64,000 bases of DNA from Amaricoccus sp003258405 (lineage in GTDB: Bacteria; Pseudomonadota; Alphaproteobacteria; Rhodobacterales; Rhodobacteraceae), in contig NZ_CP171225.1 in assembly GCF_043226085.1 (NCBI RefSeq), forward strand, positions 2,666,001-2,730,000, given 5' to 3'. The notes beneath the pieces are model-generated. The model was not told the DNA's origin, ran no database searches, and saw nothing but the letters and a program-made list of their open reading frames with translations. Position 1 is the stretch's first letter. The number at the start of each line of letters is the position of its first letter. A program made the position numbers and the translations under genes. This document shows, piece by piece, positions 24,999-33,858 of the stretch.

Positions 24999-27166
24999 TG
25001 CCAGAAAGAGCCCCAGTTCTGTTTCAGGTGGCCGCGGTCATAGTCGCGCACGATCGGATAGAGCCGGTTCGTGAGGTCGAGCCGCGCGCCGCCGTCCCGC
25101 GAGATCGAGGTGAGCGAAACGCTGTTGCGCGACTTGGTCTCGAACGGAACCGTCCAGCGGAAGGGAATCTCGATCGTGACCCCCTTGTCGAAGCTGCCTT
25201 CGCCGAATTCCTCGGCAGTGACGTCCGTGAGGGTGAAATACGCCCCGACCGCCCAGCCATTGGCGAAGCGCCGGGTGAGCCGGAAGCTGCCACCCCAGTC
25301 GCCGGCGAGATAGCGCCCGGCATCGATCTCGGCCTCGAGCCCGTAGTAGCCGGTATCCCAGTAGAACGAGGCCTGACCCGTCGCGACCTGATAGTCGTAG
25401 TAGCCGAAGCCGAAGGGGCTGTAGTAGTCGCGCTGTGCGACGTAGTTGAGATCGAGGCCGAGGCCCCAGCTCTGATCGGCCGGCTTCCAGAGCACTTCGC
25501 CGCCCACGCCGCCGAACATGCGCTCGAGCTGCCCGGCGGAGACACGGCCATATGTGTTCTCGTTGAGCTTGAAGAGGTAGTCCACGCTGAGCTGGGTGAG
25601 CTTTGGCGTCCAGTTGGCGTAGTAGAAAGGCGTGTCGCTGCGTACGGGCGGCAGCACGCTCTCCGAGGGTTCGGGATTCGTCGGCGCATTGAAGATCGGC
25701 TGGCTGAGAAGGCCGGTCACCGAGAGGCCGGGCGCGAATTCCACGGTTCCGCCGGCTTCGATGTTGATGCCGAGCCGGATCGGATCGTCCGGGGTGAGCA
25801 GGTAGAGGTAGGGGGCCGGGACGAGGGTCCAGGAAAATTCCGGATAGGCGTCGCGTCTCCAGGCATCGGGGCCGAGCGAGGGCTCGGCGCCCTCGATCGT
25901 CACGCTCTCCCACATCTTCTCGCCGGCGTTCGGCGTGTCGACTTCGGTCTCGATGGCGCGGCGCGGAATGGTGATCGTCGAGGTCTCGAGATTGTCGTTG
26001 AGGAGCGTGACCTTGAAGGTCTCGACCGACGCGGGCATCCCGGCGGCGAGCACGCGGGCGGTGCGGCCAATGGCCTTGGGCGGCTGGTTGTAGCGCCGGT
26101 TCTCGATGACGACCTGGGCCGTGCGCCCGTCGCTGGCGAATTCCTCGAGCCGGATCCCTTCGCTCTTCAGCACCTCCGCCAGCGCCGTGGCGAGCTGGTC
26201 GCGGGCCGCGGGGTTCGCCGCCCAGCCGGTACCGGTGGGCGCGCCGGGCGCGCGGGCATTGACGGGCAGAGGCCCCGCGCCCAGATCCTGCGGCGTGAGT
26301 GGCTTGTTGGGGTTGCCGCTCAGGGCGATGTTGAAGCCGACGGTCGAGCCGTACATGTAGTAGGCGCCGAAGGTCACGCCTTCGAACCAGCGATATTCTG
26401 CACCGAAGTTGAACGGCGAGTTGCGCTCGAAATCCGAGGCGGAGCTCTTCTGCTCGCGCGAATAGGTGTCGGGCGAATATTCCGCCTTCAGGGTGAACTT
26501 GTCGGTGGCGCGCCACTCGACCCCGCCGAAGAACCCGATGTCCTCGCCGTGGAAATAGCTGCCGAAGGCCGGTTTGCCGCCTTCGCCGTAGTCGTTGTCG
26601 CGGTCGCACATGCTGGAGGAGACCGAACAGAACGGGTTCTCGGTCATCGCGAGCCCGCTCAGCCGCCCCCAGCCGATCCCGGCCGTGAGGGTGAAATCCT
26701 TGGCCACCGTCTTCGAGGCGACGAGATATTCACTCGAATAGACGCCCGTGCCGAGAAAGTCGCGCAGGCCGAGCGCCATCGCCGGACGCCAGCCGGTGCG
26801 ATCCTCGTCGAGGAGCTGGAACTGGATGTCGAAACTGCGGTCGTAGAGCGAGTATTCCGGATCGTCGCCCTGGCCCCAGTCCTCGATCGAGCTGTAGCGC
26901 AGCGTGCCCGAGACCCGCGGCAGGATCTGGAAGGTGAAGTTGCGCCGCGCGGTGGGGCCGAACTGGCTGTAGCTGATGGCGATCTGTCCGTCGGGCTGGG
27001 CTTCGGCGCTCGGCATGTCGATGAGGCCGGTGGTGCCGTACAGGTTGAGGCTCGGACGGGGCAGCGGCTTCACCGGCTGCGCCTCGCCCGGGCCCACGGC
27101 CAGAACGCCAGCCGTCGTGGCAAGACCCGCCACCGCGTATGCCGCCCAACGCTGCCTCTGACTCAT
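24995..27166 (-). CDS. yjbH: YjbH domain outer-membrane protein
   Basis: 723 residues with a signal peptide (AAYAVAGLATTAGVLAVGPG). The mature part is a YjbH/GfcD beta-barrel protein: SLNLYGTTGLIDMPSAEAQP at its start, repeated amphipathic strands with aromatic girdles such as NFTFQILPRVSGTLRY and FGYYDYQVATGQASFYWDTG, and a C-terminal half with GKGVTIEIPFRW-like text. Proline- and glycine-rich linkers sit around residues 245-285. The open frame extends far upstream, but the ATG at 27166 has AGGTGAGC upstream, a proper leader and the family start. It forms a unit with yjbF downstream and probably acts in polysaccharide export. Confidence 0.88.
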   Translation of the reverse strand: MSQRQRWAAYAVAGLATTAGVLAVGPGEAQPVKPLPRPSLNLYGTTGLIDMPSAEAQPDGQIAISYSQFGPTARRNFTFQILPRVSGTLRYSSIEDWGQGDDPEYSLYDRSFDIQFQLLDEDRTGWRPAMALGLRDFLGTGVYSSEYLVASKTVAKDFTLTAGIGWGRLSGLAMTENPFCSVSSSMCDRDNDYGEGGKPAFGSYFHGEDIGFFGGVEWRATDKFTLKAEYSPDTYSREQKSSASDFERNSPFNFGAEYRWFEGVTFGAYYMYGSTVGFNIALSGNPNKPLTPQDLGAGPLPVNARAPGAPTGTGWAANPAARDQLATALAEVLKSEGIRLEEFASDGRTAQVVIENRRYNQPPKAIGRTARVLAAGMPASVETFKVTLLNDNLETSTITIPRRAIETEVDTPNAGEKMWESVTIEGAEPSLGPDAWRRDAYPEFSWTLVPAPYLYLLTPDDPIRLGINIEAGGTVEFAPGLSVTGLLSQPIFNAPTNPEPSESVLPPVRSDTPFYYANWTPKLTQLSVDYLFKLNENTYGRVSAGQLERMFGGVGGEVLWKPADQSWGLGLDLNYVAQRDYYSPFGFGYYDYQVATGQASFYWDTGYYGLEAEIDAGRYLAGDWGGSFRLTRRFANGWAVGAYFTLTDVTAEEFGEGSFDKGVTIEIPFRWTVPFETKSRNSVSLTSISRDGGARLDLTNRLYPIVRDYDRGHLKQNWGSFWQ

Positions 27167-27303
27167 TGTCTGCTCACCTCGCGGCCCTGTTCGACGGGAC
27201 CTCTTTTCCTTGATTGACCGTCCCTGCATGGCCGAAACGCATTCCGAATGCCAGCCCGGAGGAAAGGCTCCGGTCGATTTCCCGCCGCTGTTGCATCTTG
27301 CCC

Positions 27304-28161
27304 TCAACCGCCGGCGTCCCGAATCGCCCGGAGACCGGCCTTGTAGTCGGGATAGGCGAGATCGACGGCGAGCTCCTCGCGAATGAGGCGGTTCGAGACC
27401 TTCTTGCTCTCGGCATAGAACGAGCGGGCCATCGGCGAGAGGCCTGCATCCTCGAAGGCGATCGCGGGGGGGCAGGGCAGGCCGAGAAGCTCGGCGGCAT
27501 AGGCGATCACGTCCTGTGGCGGCGCTGGCAGATCGTCGGCAACGTTGTAGGCGGCCCCTGGGCGGGGCCGCTCGATCGAGGCGCAGAGCACGCGGGCAAT
27601 GTCGTCGCGGTGGATCCGGCTGAAGATCTGGCCGTCCTTGACGATCCGCTGGGCCCGGCCTTCGCGCAGCCTGTCGAGCGCGCTCCGGCCCGGCCCGTAG
27701 ATGCCCGCGAGCCGGAAGATGTGGAGCGGCAAGCCGGTTGCGCGCCAGGCCGCCTCCGCCGCGACGCGCCGCTCGCTGCGGGCATTGACCGGCCGCAGCG
27801 TCGAGGCCTCGCTCACCCAGTCGCCCTGACGGTCGCCATAGACGCCCGTCGTCGAGAGATAGCCCACCCAGAGCGGCCTGGCTGCCGCGAGGCTTGCTCC
27901 AAACCGCGCGAGAGCCGGGTCTCCCTCGGCATCGGGCGGGATCGAGACGAGGATATGGCTCGCCTCCCCGATCGCAGCCTCGACCGCGGCGGCGTCGGCC
28001 CAGTCGACGGGCAGGACACCCGCGCGCCGCAGCTCGTCCGCCCGCTCCGGTGAACGCACCGTCCCGATCCGGCGCCAGCCCGTCCCGAGGCTTGCGGCGA
28101 GCGCGGCTGCCGAGTAGCCATGACCCAGTGTCACGAGTGTCGGGAGTTTGGGCTGCACCAT
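27304..28161 (-). CDS. NAD(P)-dependent epimerase/dehydratase-like protein (YeeZ group)
   Basis: 285 residues, atypical extended SDR. The cofactor loop is LVTLGHGYSAAALAASLG. It keeps YLSTTGVYGDRQGDWVSE (Tyr of the active site region), RLAGIYGPGRSALDRLREG, RIHRDDIARVLCASIERP and AYNVADDLPAPPQDVIAYA. E. coli YeeZ has the same layout and no firm substrate. The start has GGAGAGG seven bases upstream. It faces away from the periplasmic TPR gene that starts 58 bases away. Confidence 0.88.
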   Translation of the reverse strand: MVQPKLPTLVTLGHGYSAAALAASLGTGWRRIGTVRSPERADELRRAGVLPVDWADAAAVEAAIGEASHILVSIPPDAEGDPALARFGASLAAARPLWVGYLSTTGVYGDRQGDWVSEASTLRPVNARSERRVAAEAAWRATGLPLHIFRLAGIYGPGRSALDRLREGRAQRIVKDGQIFSRIHRDDIARVLCASIERPRPGAAYNVADDLPAPPQDVIAYAAELLGLPCPPAIAFEDAGLSPMARSFYAESKKVSNRLIREELAVDLAYPDYKAGLRAIRDAGG

Positions 28162-28218
28162 GATGGTACCTCTCCGGTTTGGCTTCCTGTTGACTGCCCC
28201 GGCGCGCGGAGCCCGGCC

Positions 28219-29007
28219 ATGAGGCGTAGGGCGATCGGTCTTGCGCTGCTGGCCCTGCTGGCGGCGGCGCCGGCCCGGGCGGAAATCCGGTCCTCGGAAG
28301 AGTGTGAGGCGGCGATCGCCGCCGATCCGCGAACGGCGCGCGAGGATGCGGCCCAATGGAGCCGCTCGGACGGCGGGGTCGAGGCGCGGGTCTGCGAAGC
28401 GGCGGCGCTCGAAGCACTCGGCGCCACCGCCACCGCGGCGCAGCTTCTGACCGGGCTCGCGGAAAACACTTCACGCGCCATGCCGGTCGAGCTTCGTGCC
28501 GCGCTTTTCGAGGATGCGGGCCGCCTCTGGCTTCTCGAGCAGCAACCGGGGCTTGCCCGCCAGACACTGGCACGGGCCGATGCACTGACGCCGGCCGCGC
28601 CGGCGCGGCTCGAACTCTCTGCGCGGGCAGCGGCGGGCGAGGGCGACTGGCCCGCGGCGCTCCGCGCGCTCGACGCGCTGGTCGCGGCGGAGCCGCAGAA
28701 CGCGGGCGCCTTCGCGCTCCGGGCCGCGGCGCTCCGCCGTGACAAACAGCTTGTGGCGGCGGCGGAAAGCGCCGAGACCGCGCTGTCGCTCTCCCCCGAT
28801 CTGCCGGCCGGGCTCTTCGAGGCCGGGGCGGCGGCGGCCGAGCGCGGCGACGTCGCGGGCGCCTCGGAGGCGTGGCAGACCCTCATTCTCGTCCACCCCG
28901 AGGATCCGCTGGCCCCGATGGCGCAGCGCAATCTCCAGCGTCTGGTCGAAGACGCGCCAGAGCCCAGCGAGCTGCGTCCGCGACCACGGGGTCCGCATCG
29001 CCCGTGA
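28219..29007 (+). CDS. Exported tetratricopeptide-like protein
   Basis: 262 residues. A signal peptide (AIGLALLALLAAAPARAE) is followed by alanine-rich helical pairs of TPR type, for example LWLLEQQPGLARQTLARADA, GDWPAALRALDALVAAEPQN and RDKQLVAAAESAETALSLSP with the closing GDVAGASEAWQTLILVHPED. Predicted periplasmic scaffold; no partner identified. The last 125 bases overlap the end of queG on the other strand, and both reading frames look real there. Confidence 0.8.
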   Translation: MRRRAIGLALLALLAAAPARAEIRSSEECEAAIAADPRTAREDAAQWSRSDGGVEARVCEAAALEALGATATAAQLLTGLAENTSRAMPVELRAALFEDAGRLWLLEQQPGLARQTLARADALTPAAPARLELSARAAAGEGDWPAALRALDALVAAEPQNAGAFALRAAALRRDKQLVAAAESAETALSLSPDLPAGLFEAGAAAAERGDVAGASEAWQTLILVHPEDPLAPMAQRNLQRLVEDAPEPSELRPRPRGPHRP

Positions 29008-29974
29008 GGCGCGCGGCCGCGGCCGCCAGCCTCGGCTCGCCGGAATTGCCGATGGCGTAGAGGACGTTGCGTACGAAGCGGTTGCGGCCGATCCGCTTGA
29101 TCGGCGAGCCGCTGAAGACCTCGCGGAAGCCTGCATCGTCGAGCGCGGCGAGTTCCGCGAGGCGCGGGCGCATCTGCTCCGCCCGGCCCGCATAGCCGGT
29201 GTCGCGCGCGGCTTGGGCGAACTTGTTCCAGGGGCAGACGGCAAGGCAGTCGTCGCAGCCGTAGATCCGGTTTCCGAGCGCCGGCCGCAGCGCCTCGTCT
29301 ACCGGCCCGGCGTGCTCGATGGTGAGATAGGAAATACAGCGCCGGGCATCGAGGCGGAAGGGCGCGGGAAAGGCCCCGGTCGGACAGATGTCGAGACAGG
29401 CGCGGCAGGAGCCGCAATGCTCCCGCTCGGGCGCGTCCCGGGGAAGATCCAGCGTCGTGAAGATCGCGCCGAGGAAGAACCAGTTGCCCAGGTTTCGCCC
29501 CAGCAGGTTGGTGTGTTTCCCCTGCCAGCCGAGCCCCGCCGCCTGCCCGAGCGGCTTTTCCATCACCGGGGCGGTATCGACGAAAACCTTGATCTCGGCG
29601 CCGGTCTCGGCCACCAGCCAGCGCCCGAGCCGCTTCAGCCGCTTCTTGACGAGGTCGTGGTAATCGCGGCCGCGGGCATAGACGCTGATCGCGCCCCGGT
29701 CCGGCATGCCGAGCACGGCGAGCGGATCGTCCTCGGGCGTGTAGGGTTCGGCGAGCATGATGACCGAACGCGCCGCCGGCCAGAGTGCGGCCGGGTTGCC
29801 GCGCCAGGCCATGCGCTCCTCCAGCCAGCGCATCTCGCCATGGTAGCCCGCCGCCACGAAGCCCTCGAGCCGCCCGGCGGCCTCGGGAATGGCGTCGGGC
29901 GCGCAGATCCCCATCTCGGCAAAACCCTCGGCCAGGGCCCGCTCGCGGATGCGCCCGGCAAGCTCAGCGGACAT
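28883..29974 (-). CDS. queG: Epoxyqueuosine reductase QueG
   Basis: 363 residues. Iron-sulfur/cobalamin enzyme for the last step of queuosine synthesis in tRNA. The DUF1730 part has GDYHDL-like RGRDYHDLVKKRLKRLG and FVDTAPVMEKPLGQAAGLGW; the ferredoxin-like part has two cluster motifs, CGSCRACLDICPTGA and GCDDCLAVCPWNKF. A HEAT-like end follows (FVRNVLYAIGNSGEPRLAAA). The start MSAELAGRIRERA is the family N-terminus. It lies 59 bases downstream of a GST gene on the same strand. Its 3' end runs 125 bases into the convergent TPR gene. Confidence 0.94.
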   Translation of the reverse strand: MSAELAGRIRERALAEGFAEMGICAPDAIPEAAGRLEGFVAAGYHGEMRWLEERMAWRGNPAALWPAARSVIMLAEPYTPEDDPLAVLGMPDRGAISVYARGRDYHDLVKKRLKRLGRWLVAETGAEIKVFVDTAPVMEKPLGQAAGLGWQGKHTNLLGRNLGNWFFLGAIFTTLDLPRDAPEREHCGSCRACLDICPTGAFPAPFRLDARRCISYLTIEHAGPVDEALRPALGNRIYGCDDCLAVCPWNKFAQAARDTGYAGRAEQMRPRLAELAALDDAGFREVFSGSPIKRIGRNRFVRNVLYAIGNSGEPRLAAAAARLTGDADPVVADAARWALARLRPDAGDCAAPSGPADPRGGRE

Positions 29975-30033
29975 GGGCCGGGCCTGCGGCCGGTCGCGGC
30001 GCGACGGGTGGCCCGCCGGTCGCGCCGGAAGGA

Positions 30034-30699
30034 TCAGAAATCGAGATCCGCATAATGCTGCGGCGGCGTGAAGCCCGGCACGAGATCGGCGAGGATCGAG
30101 CGGAAGGCAGGCCGCGACTTGATCTTGGCATACCATTCGTGGAGCCCGGCATTGCGGCTCCAGTCGATGTCGTTCACGTAATCGAGGCAGGAGAGGTGTG
30201 CGGCGGCGGCGAAATCCGCGATCGAGAGCGTGTCGCCCGCCAGCCAGCGCCGGTGCTCCATCAGCCAGCCGATATAGTCGAGGTGGTAGTGGATGTTCTG
30301 CCGCCCGGCCTTGATCTTCTCGCTCTCGGGATATCCGGTGCGGGCTAGCTTCTTGTTCACTCGCTCGTAAAGCAGGTTCGCGGTGACCTCGCGGTGGAAC
30401 TTGTCGTCGAACCAGGCCGCGAGCCGGCGCGCCTCGGCGCGGCCTTCCGGCGTTTCGGGCAGGAGGGAGGGCTCCGGGAAGGTCTCCTCGAGATACTCGA
30501 AGATCGCGCCCGAATCGCAGAGCACGAGATCGTCGATCTTCAGCACCGGCACCTGGCAGGCCGGGTTCATGCGCAGGAAGTCGATCCGGCGTTCCCAGGG
30601 CTTCTCCGCGACGAGTTCGACCTCGATCTTCTTCTCCGCGAGCACGAGGCGGATCTTGCGGCAGAAGGGGGAGAGGGTCTGGTGATAGAGTCGGCGCAT
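30034..30699 (-). CDS. Glutathione S-transferase family protein
   Basis: 221 residues, complete. The thioredoxin-fold half has YHQTLSPFCRKIRLVLAEK (candidate catalytic Ser10/Cys13), NPACQVPVLKIDDLVLCDS with the cis-Pro, and GAIFEYLEETFPEPSLLP. The helical half carries HYHLDYIGWLMEHRRWLAGD and SIADFAAAAHLSCLDYVNDI. Residue IDWSRNAGLHEWYAKIKSRP closes the domain. It is followed on the same strand by queG, a pairing I remember from related genomes; the functional tie is unknown. Confidence 0.92.
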   Translation of the reverse strand: MRRLYHQTLSPFCRKIRLVLAEKKIEVELVAEKPWERRIDFLRMNPACQVPVLKIDDLVLCDSGAIFEYLEETFPEPSLLPETPEGRAEARRLAAWFDDKFHREVTANLLYERVNKKLARTGYPESEKIKAGRQNIHYHLDYIGWLMEHRRWLAGDTLSIADFAAAAHLSCLDYVNDIDWSRNAGLHEWYAKIKSRPAFRSILADLVPGFTPPQHYADLDF

Positions 30700-30796
30700 G
30701 GCGGGCCTTTGTCTGGGTTCGGGGCGTGTCGGGCGCGAGGCTTCTTCTTATCCGGCCCCGGCGCGCGCAATTCAACCCGCCGAGAGGCCGCAAGGG

Positions 30797-31489
30797 TCAG
30801 GAAAAGCACGCTGCGCGGCCATCGGCCCGGATCGTGGCCGCGCCTCGCTCGATCGCCTTGCCGCGGGCGTTGATCCGGGCATCCCCCGAAACCGGCGAGC
30901 GGGAGCGCGGCGCGGGCAGGACGGCCATCAGCCGCCCGGCGCGGAGCGGGCCGAGCTCGCCCGCATCGAGGCCCCAGTAGTGCTGCGCCGCGGCCTGCAC
31001 CCCGAAGACGCCCGCGTCGAACTCGGCGACGTTGAGATAGACCTCCATGATCCGCCGCTTGGGCCAGAGCGTCTCGATGAGGATGGTGAAACCCGCCTCG
31101 AGCCCCTTGCGGGTCCAGGTCCGACCAGGCCAGAGGAAGACGTTCTTCGCCACCTGCTGGCTGATCGTCGAGCCGCCGCGCAGCCGGTTCTCGTCGGCCA
31201 GCGCGGCCCGGATGCCGTCGAAGTCGAAGCCCCAGTGATTGCAGAAATTCGCGTCCTCCGCCGCCGCCGCCGAGAGGGGCACATAGTCCGACATGTCCTC
31301 GAGCGGGACCCAGTCGCGTTCGATATGCCCGAGCCGGAGCCATTCGGTGAACATGAGCAGGGTGATCGGCGGGTTGACCCAGCGATAGACCAGCACAAGG
31401 CCGACCGCGAGCGCCAGGGCGACGAGGAGGAACTTCCGGAGCCAGCGCCAGAGGCGCCTCGCGAGGGTCTTGGCGCGACGCACAACCAT
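30797..31489 (-). CDS. mtgA: Monofunctional biosynthetic peptidoglycan transglycosylase MtgA
   Basis: 230 residues. One N-terminal membrane anchor (FLLVALALAVGLVLVYRW) then a GT51 domain that polymerises lipid II in the periplasm. Motif 1 is AAAAEDANFCNHWGFDF, with Glu78 as catalytic base; motif 2 is RLRGGSTISQQVAKNVFLW; motif 3 is TRKGLEAGFTILIETLWPKR; motif 4 is RIMEVYLNVAEFDAGVFGVQ. There is no transpeptidase domain. The start at MVVRRAKTLARRLWRW gives a proper positive cytosolic tail. Confidence 0.95.
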   Translation of the reverse strand: MVVRRAKTLARRLWRWLRKFLLVALALAVGLVLVYRWVNPPITLLMFTEWLRLGHIERDWVPLEDMSDYVPLSAAAAEDANFCNHWGFDFDGIRAALADENRLRGGSTISQQVAKNVFLWPGRTWTRKGLEAGFTILIETLWPKRRIMEVYLNVAEFDAGVFGVQAAAQHYWGLDAGELGPLRAGRLMAVLPAPRSRSPVSGDARINARGKAIERGAATIRADGRAACFS

Positions 31490-31545
31490 CAGATGTTCCT
31501 GCCGCGAAAGCAGCGTTCGTGCAAGCGCGGCAAGCGGTTGCCGGT

Positions 31546-32373
31546 TCAGGGCGGTGGCAGGAAGTCCGCTGCGGCCCGGGCGATGAAGTCCGGCCGGAAG
31601 CTGTGGCCGCCGGGGAAGAGGCAGAGATCGAGGATGCGCCCCGCGCTGTCGGTGCGCCGGGTGCAGGTGAGATCGCCCTCCTGTGTGGTTTCCGGCGGGC
31701 CGAAATCGCTGAGGCTTTCGGCAAGGGTGAATGCCTGATCGAGATTGCCCTGATGCGCCTCTTCGATCGGGCGGCCCTCCATCGGCACGGTGGTATCCTC
31801 CGTGCCCTGGAAATGCATGAGGTTCGCGGGAATTTCCGGGCAGCTCTGCGGCACCGGCGCCCAGAACGTGCCGGACATCGGCACGAACCCGGCGAAGTCG
31901 GCGCCGCGCTCGCAGGCGAGCGTCCAGACGAGCATGGCGCCGGAAGAAAAGCCCGCCACCAGGGTCCGGGCGGGGTCGATGCCGAAGCGTGCGGCCAGAT
32001 CGGCCTTCAGCGCATCGAGATAGCCAAGTTCGTCGCCCCGGCCTTGCGCCGAGCCGGCACCGGGGGCGTTGGGGGCGGACCATTCCTGGCCCTCCGCTTC
32101 CGCTGCGACGAGTGCGAGCCCGAGGTCGCCCGCGACCGCGACGAGCCCCTCGTTCCGCATTGCCCCCTCCGCCGAGCCGCCATGGCCATGGAAGAAGATG
32201 ACGGCACCAGGGGGCGCGCCGTCGGCGCGCGGGCCGGGAAGGGCGACCCGGTAGCTGCGCGCCGTGCCGTCTGCGGTGGTCAGATCGCAGTCGGTCCGGG
32301 GGCCGCAGGCCAGCGCGGGCGCGGCGGCAAGGCAGGCGGCAAGAGCCAGTGCGAGGCGGGCGGCGGGTCTCAT
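31546..32373 (-). CDS. Secreted alpha/beta hydrolase, PHB depolymerase (LpqC) type
   Basis: 275 residues with a signal peptide (LALALAACLAAAPALAC). The fold is that of the esterase/poly(3-hydroxybutyrate) depolymerase family: SYRVALPGPRADG, PGAVIFFHGHGGSAEGAM with the oxyanion loop, nucleophile elbow VAGFSSGAMLVW (G-x-S-x-G), FAGFVPMSGTFW, the acid in HFQGTEDTTVPMEG and the late catalytic His of FPGGHSFRP. It probably cleaves an ester in the periplasm or medium; the true substrate is unknown. The start is MRPAARLALALA at 32373. Confidence 0.87.
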   Translation of the reverse strand: MRPAARLALALAACLAAAPALACGPRTDCDLTTADGTARSYRVALPGPRADGAPPGAVIFFHGHGGSAEGAMRNEGLVAVAGDLGLALVAAEAEGQEWSAPNAPGAGSAQGRGDELGYLDALKADLAARFGIDPARTLVAGFSSGAMLVWTLACERGADFAGFVPMSGTFWAPVPQSCPEIPANLMHFQGTEDTTVPMEGRPIEEAHQGNLDQAFTLAESLSDFGPPETTQEGDLTCTRRTDSAGRILDLCLFPGGHSFRPDFIARAAADFLPPP

Positions 32374-32515
32374 CGGGCGGGGTTCTCCGCGTGCGGCTTC
32401 GGGTGCGGCAGGCGAACACGGCGGGGCGGGATGGGTCAAATCGCGACTGCGCGAGGCGGCCGTCTGCCTGCGGGGGTTTGCAAACCGGGGCGCGAGGGGC
32501 TAAATCCGGGATGTC

Positions 32516-33358
32516 ATGACATCGGGAGAGCCTGCCTTGGATGGTTTCCTGCCCGGCCGCCTCAACAGGGACGGCATCCGGATCTATTCGCCTGAAGACT
32601 TCGCCGGCATGCACGCGGCCGGCCGGCTTGCGGCCGACATTCTCGACCGCGTCGCGCCGCTGGTGGTGCCGGGGGTGTCCACGCTCGAGCTCGACACGGC
32701 GATCCACGACATGATCCGCGAGGCGGGCGCGATCTCGGCGACGGTGGGCTACAAGGGCTACCAGCACGCCTCCTGCATCTCGATCAACCATGTGGTCTGC
32801 CACGGCATCCCGTCGCAGAAGCGGCTGAAGCCCGGGGATATCCTCAACATCGACGTCACCGTCATCGTCGATGGGTGGTACGGCGACACGAGCCGGATGT
32901 ATGTGGCCGGGGCCCCCGCACGGAAAGCCGAGCGGCTGATCGACATCACCCATGACTGCCTCTTCAAGGGCATCGAGCAGGTCCGTCCCGGCAACACCTT
33001 CGGCGACATCGGCGCGGCAATCCAGCGCTTCGCCGAGGCGCACCGCTGCTCCGTGGTGCGCGATTTCTGCGGCCATGGGTTGGGCCGGGTCTTCCATGCC
33101 GCGCCCAACGTGCTGCATTACGGTCGCTGGGGCTCGGGCCCGGTGCTGGAGCCGGGCATGTTCTTCACCATCGAGCCGATGATCAATCTCGGCCGGCCCG
33201 AGACCAAGGTGCTCGACGACGACTGGACGGCCGTCACCAAGGACAAGTCGCTTTCGGCGCAGTTCGAGCATTCGGTGGGCGTGACCGAGACCGGGTGCGA
33301 GATCTTCACCCTCTCCCCGGCCGGAAAGTTCCATCCGACCTGGGATCGCGAGGCGTGA
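32516..33358 (+). CDS. map: Type I methionine aminopeptidase
   Basis: 280 residues. Removes initiator Met from nascent proteins. Metal ligands and catalytic residues are all visible: His in NHVVCHGIPS, Asp in ILNIDVTVIVDG, Asp in GDTSRMYVAG, His in FCGHGLGRVFH, Glu in FFTIEPMINLG and Glu in AQFEHSVGVTE. GYKGYQHASCISIN is the family substrate-site segment. The start ATGACATCGGGAG lies after a weak ribosome site. Its stop overlaps the next gene's GTG. Confidence 0.96.
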   Translation: MTSGEPALDGFLPGRLNRDGIRIYSPEDFAGMHAAGRLAADILDRVAPLVVPGVSTLELDTAIHDMIREAGAISATVGYKGYQHASCISINHVVCHGIPSQKRLKPGDILNIDVTVIVDGWYGDTSRMYVAGAPARKAERLIDITHDCLFKGIEQVRPGNTFGDIGAAIQRFAEAHRCSVVRDFCGHGLGRVFHAAPNVLHYGRWGSGPVLEPGMFFTIEPMINLGRPETKVLDDDWTAVTKDKSLSAQFEHSVGVTETGCEIFTLSPAGKFHPTWDREA

Positions 33359-33846
33359 CCGGCGACGGATCATCTCCGATCCTCGCCCGGCGTCGGGCGC
33401 AGGCGGAGGTGATCGGGCCGATCTTCGAGGAAATGGTGCAGGAGATCGGCCGGGAACGGGCCGAGGCGATCCTGGGCAGCGCGATCCGCAAGGCGGCCAT
33501 CGCGGAGGGCGCGCGCTATCGCGCCGCCGCCGCCGAAGCGGCCGAGGATGATCCGGTGGCGGCCTTCGCCGAGCTTTTCGAGCTCTGGACCCGGGGCGGG
33601 GCGCTGGAGATCGAGCTGCTCGGACAGAGCCCGGAGCGCTTCGATTTCGATGTCACCCGCTGCCGCTATGCCGAAATGTATCGCGAGATGGGGCTGGGCG
33701 GGATCGGGCACCTGCTCTCCTGCGGCCGGGACGGGGCCTTCGTGGAGGGCTATGACCCGGAGATGAAGCTCGAACGCGATCAGACCATCATGTCGGGCGC
33801 CCCCTGCTGCACCTTCCGCTATCGGCGGGCGCCTGCGGGCGGGTGA
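33355..33846 (+). CDS. L-2-amino-thiazoline-4-carboxylic acid hydrolase family protein
   Basis: 163 residues from a GTG that overlaps the map stop codon (GTGA), so it is translationally coupled to map. The family pattern is seen at the end: TRCRYAEMYREMGLGGIGHL, LSCGRDGAFVEGYDPEMKLE, RDQTIMSGAPCCTFRYR. Related Pseudomonas enzymes open the thiazoline ring on the way to cysteine, but most homologues are uncharacterised and may do something else. No signal peptide. Confidence 0.8.
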   Translation: MTGDGSSPILARRRAQAEVIGPIFEEMVQEIGRERAEAILGSAIRKAAIAEGARYRAAAAEAAEDDPVAAFAELFELWTRGGALEIELLGQSPERFDFDVTRCRYAEMYREMGLGGIGHLLSCGRDGAFVEGYDPEMKLERDQTIMSGAPCCTFRYRRAPAGG

Positions 33847-33858
33847 GACCGGGCGGGG

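Noticed and set aside
24995..28585. A 1196-codon open frame on the minus strand spanning yjbH and the epimerase gene
   Set aside because: Only the part from the ATG at 27166 has a ribosome site, signal peptide and family content. The upstream part is antisense or out of frame to the epimerase gene and is Arg/Pro/Ala-rich, as expected of GC-rich shadow frames.
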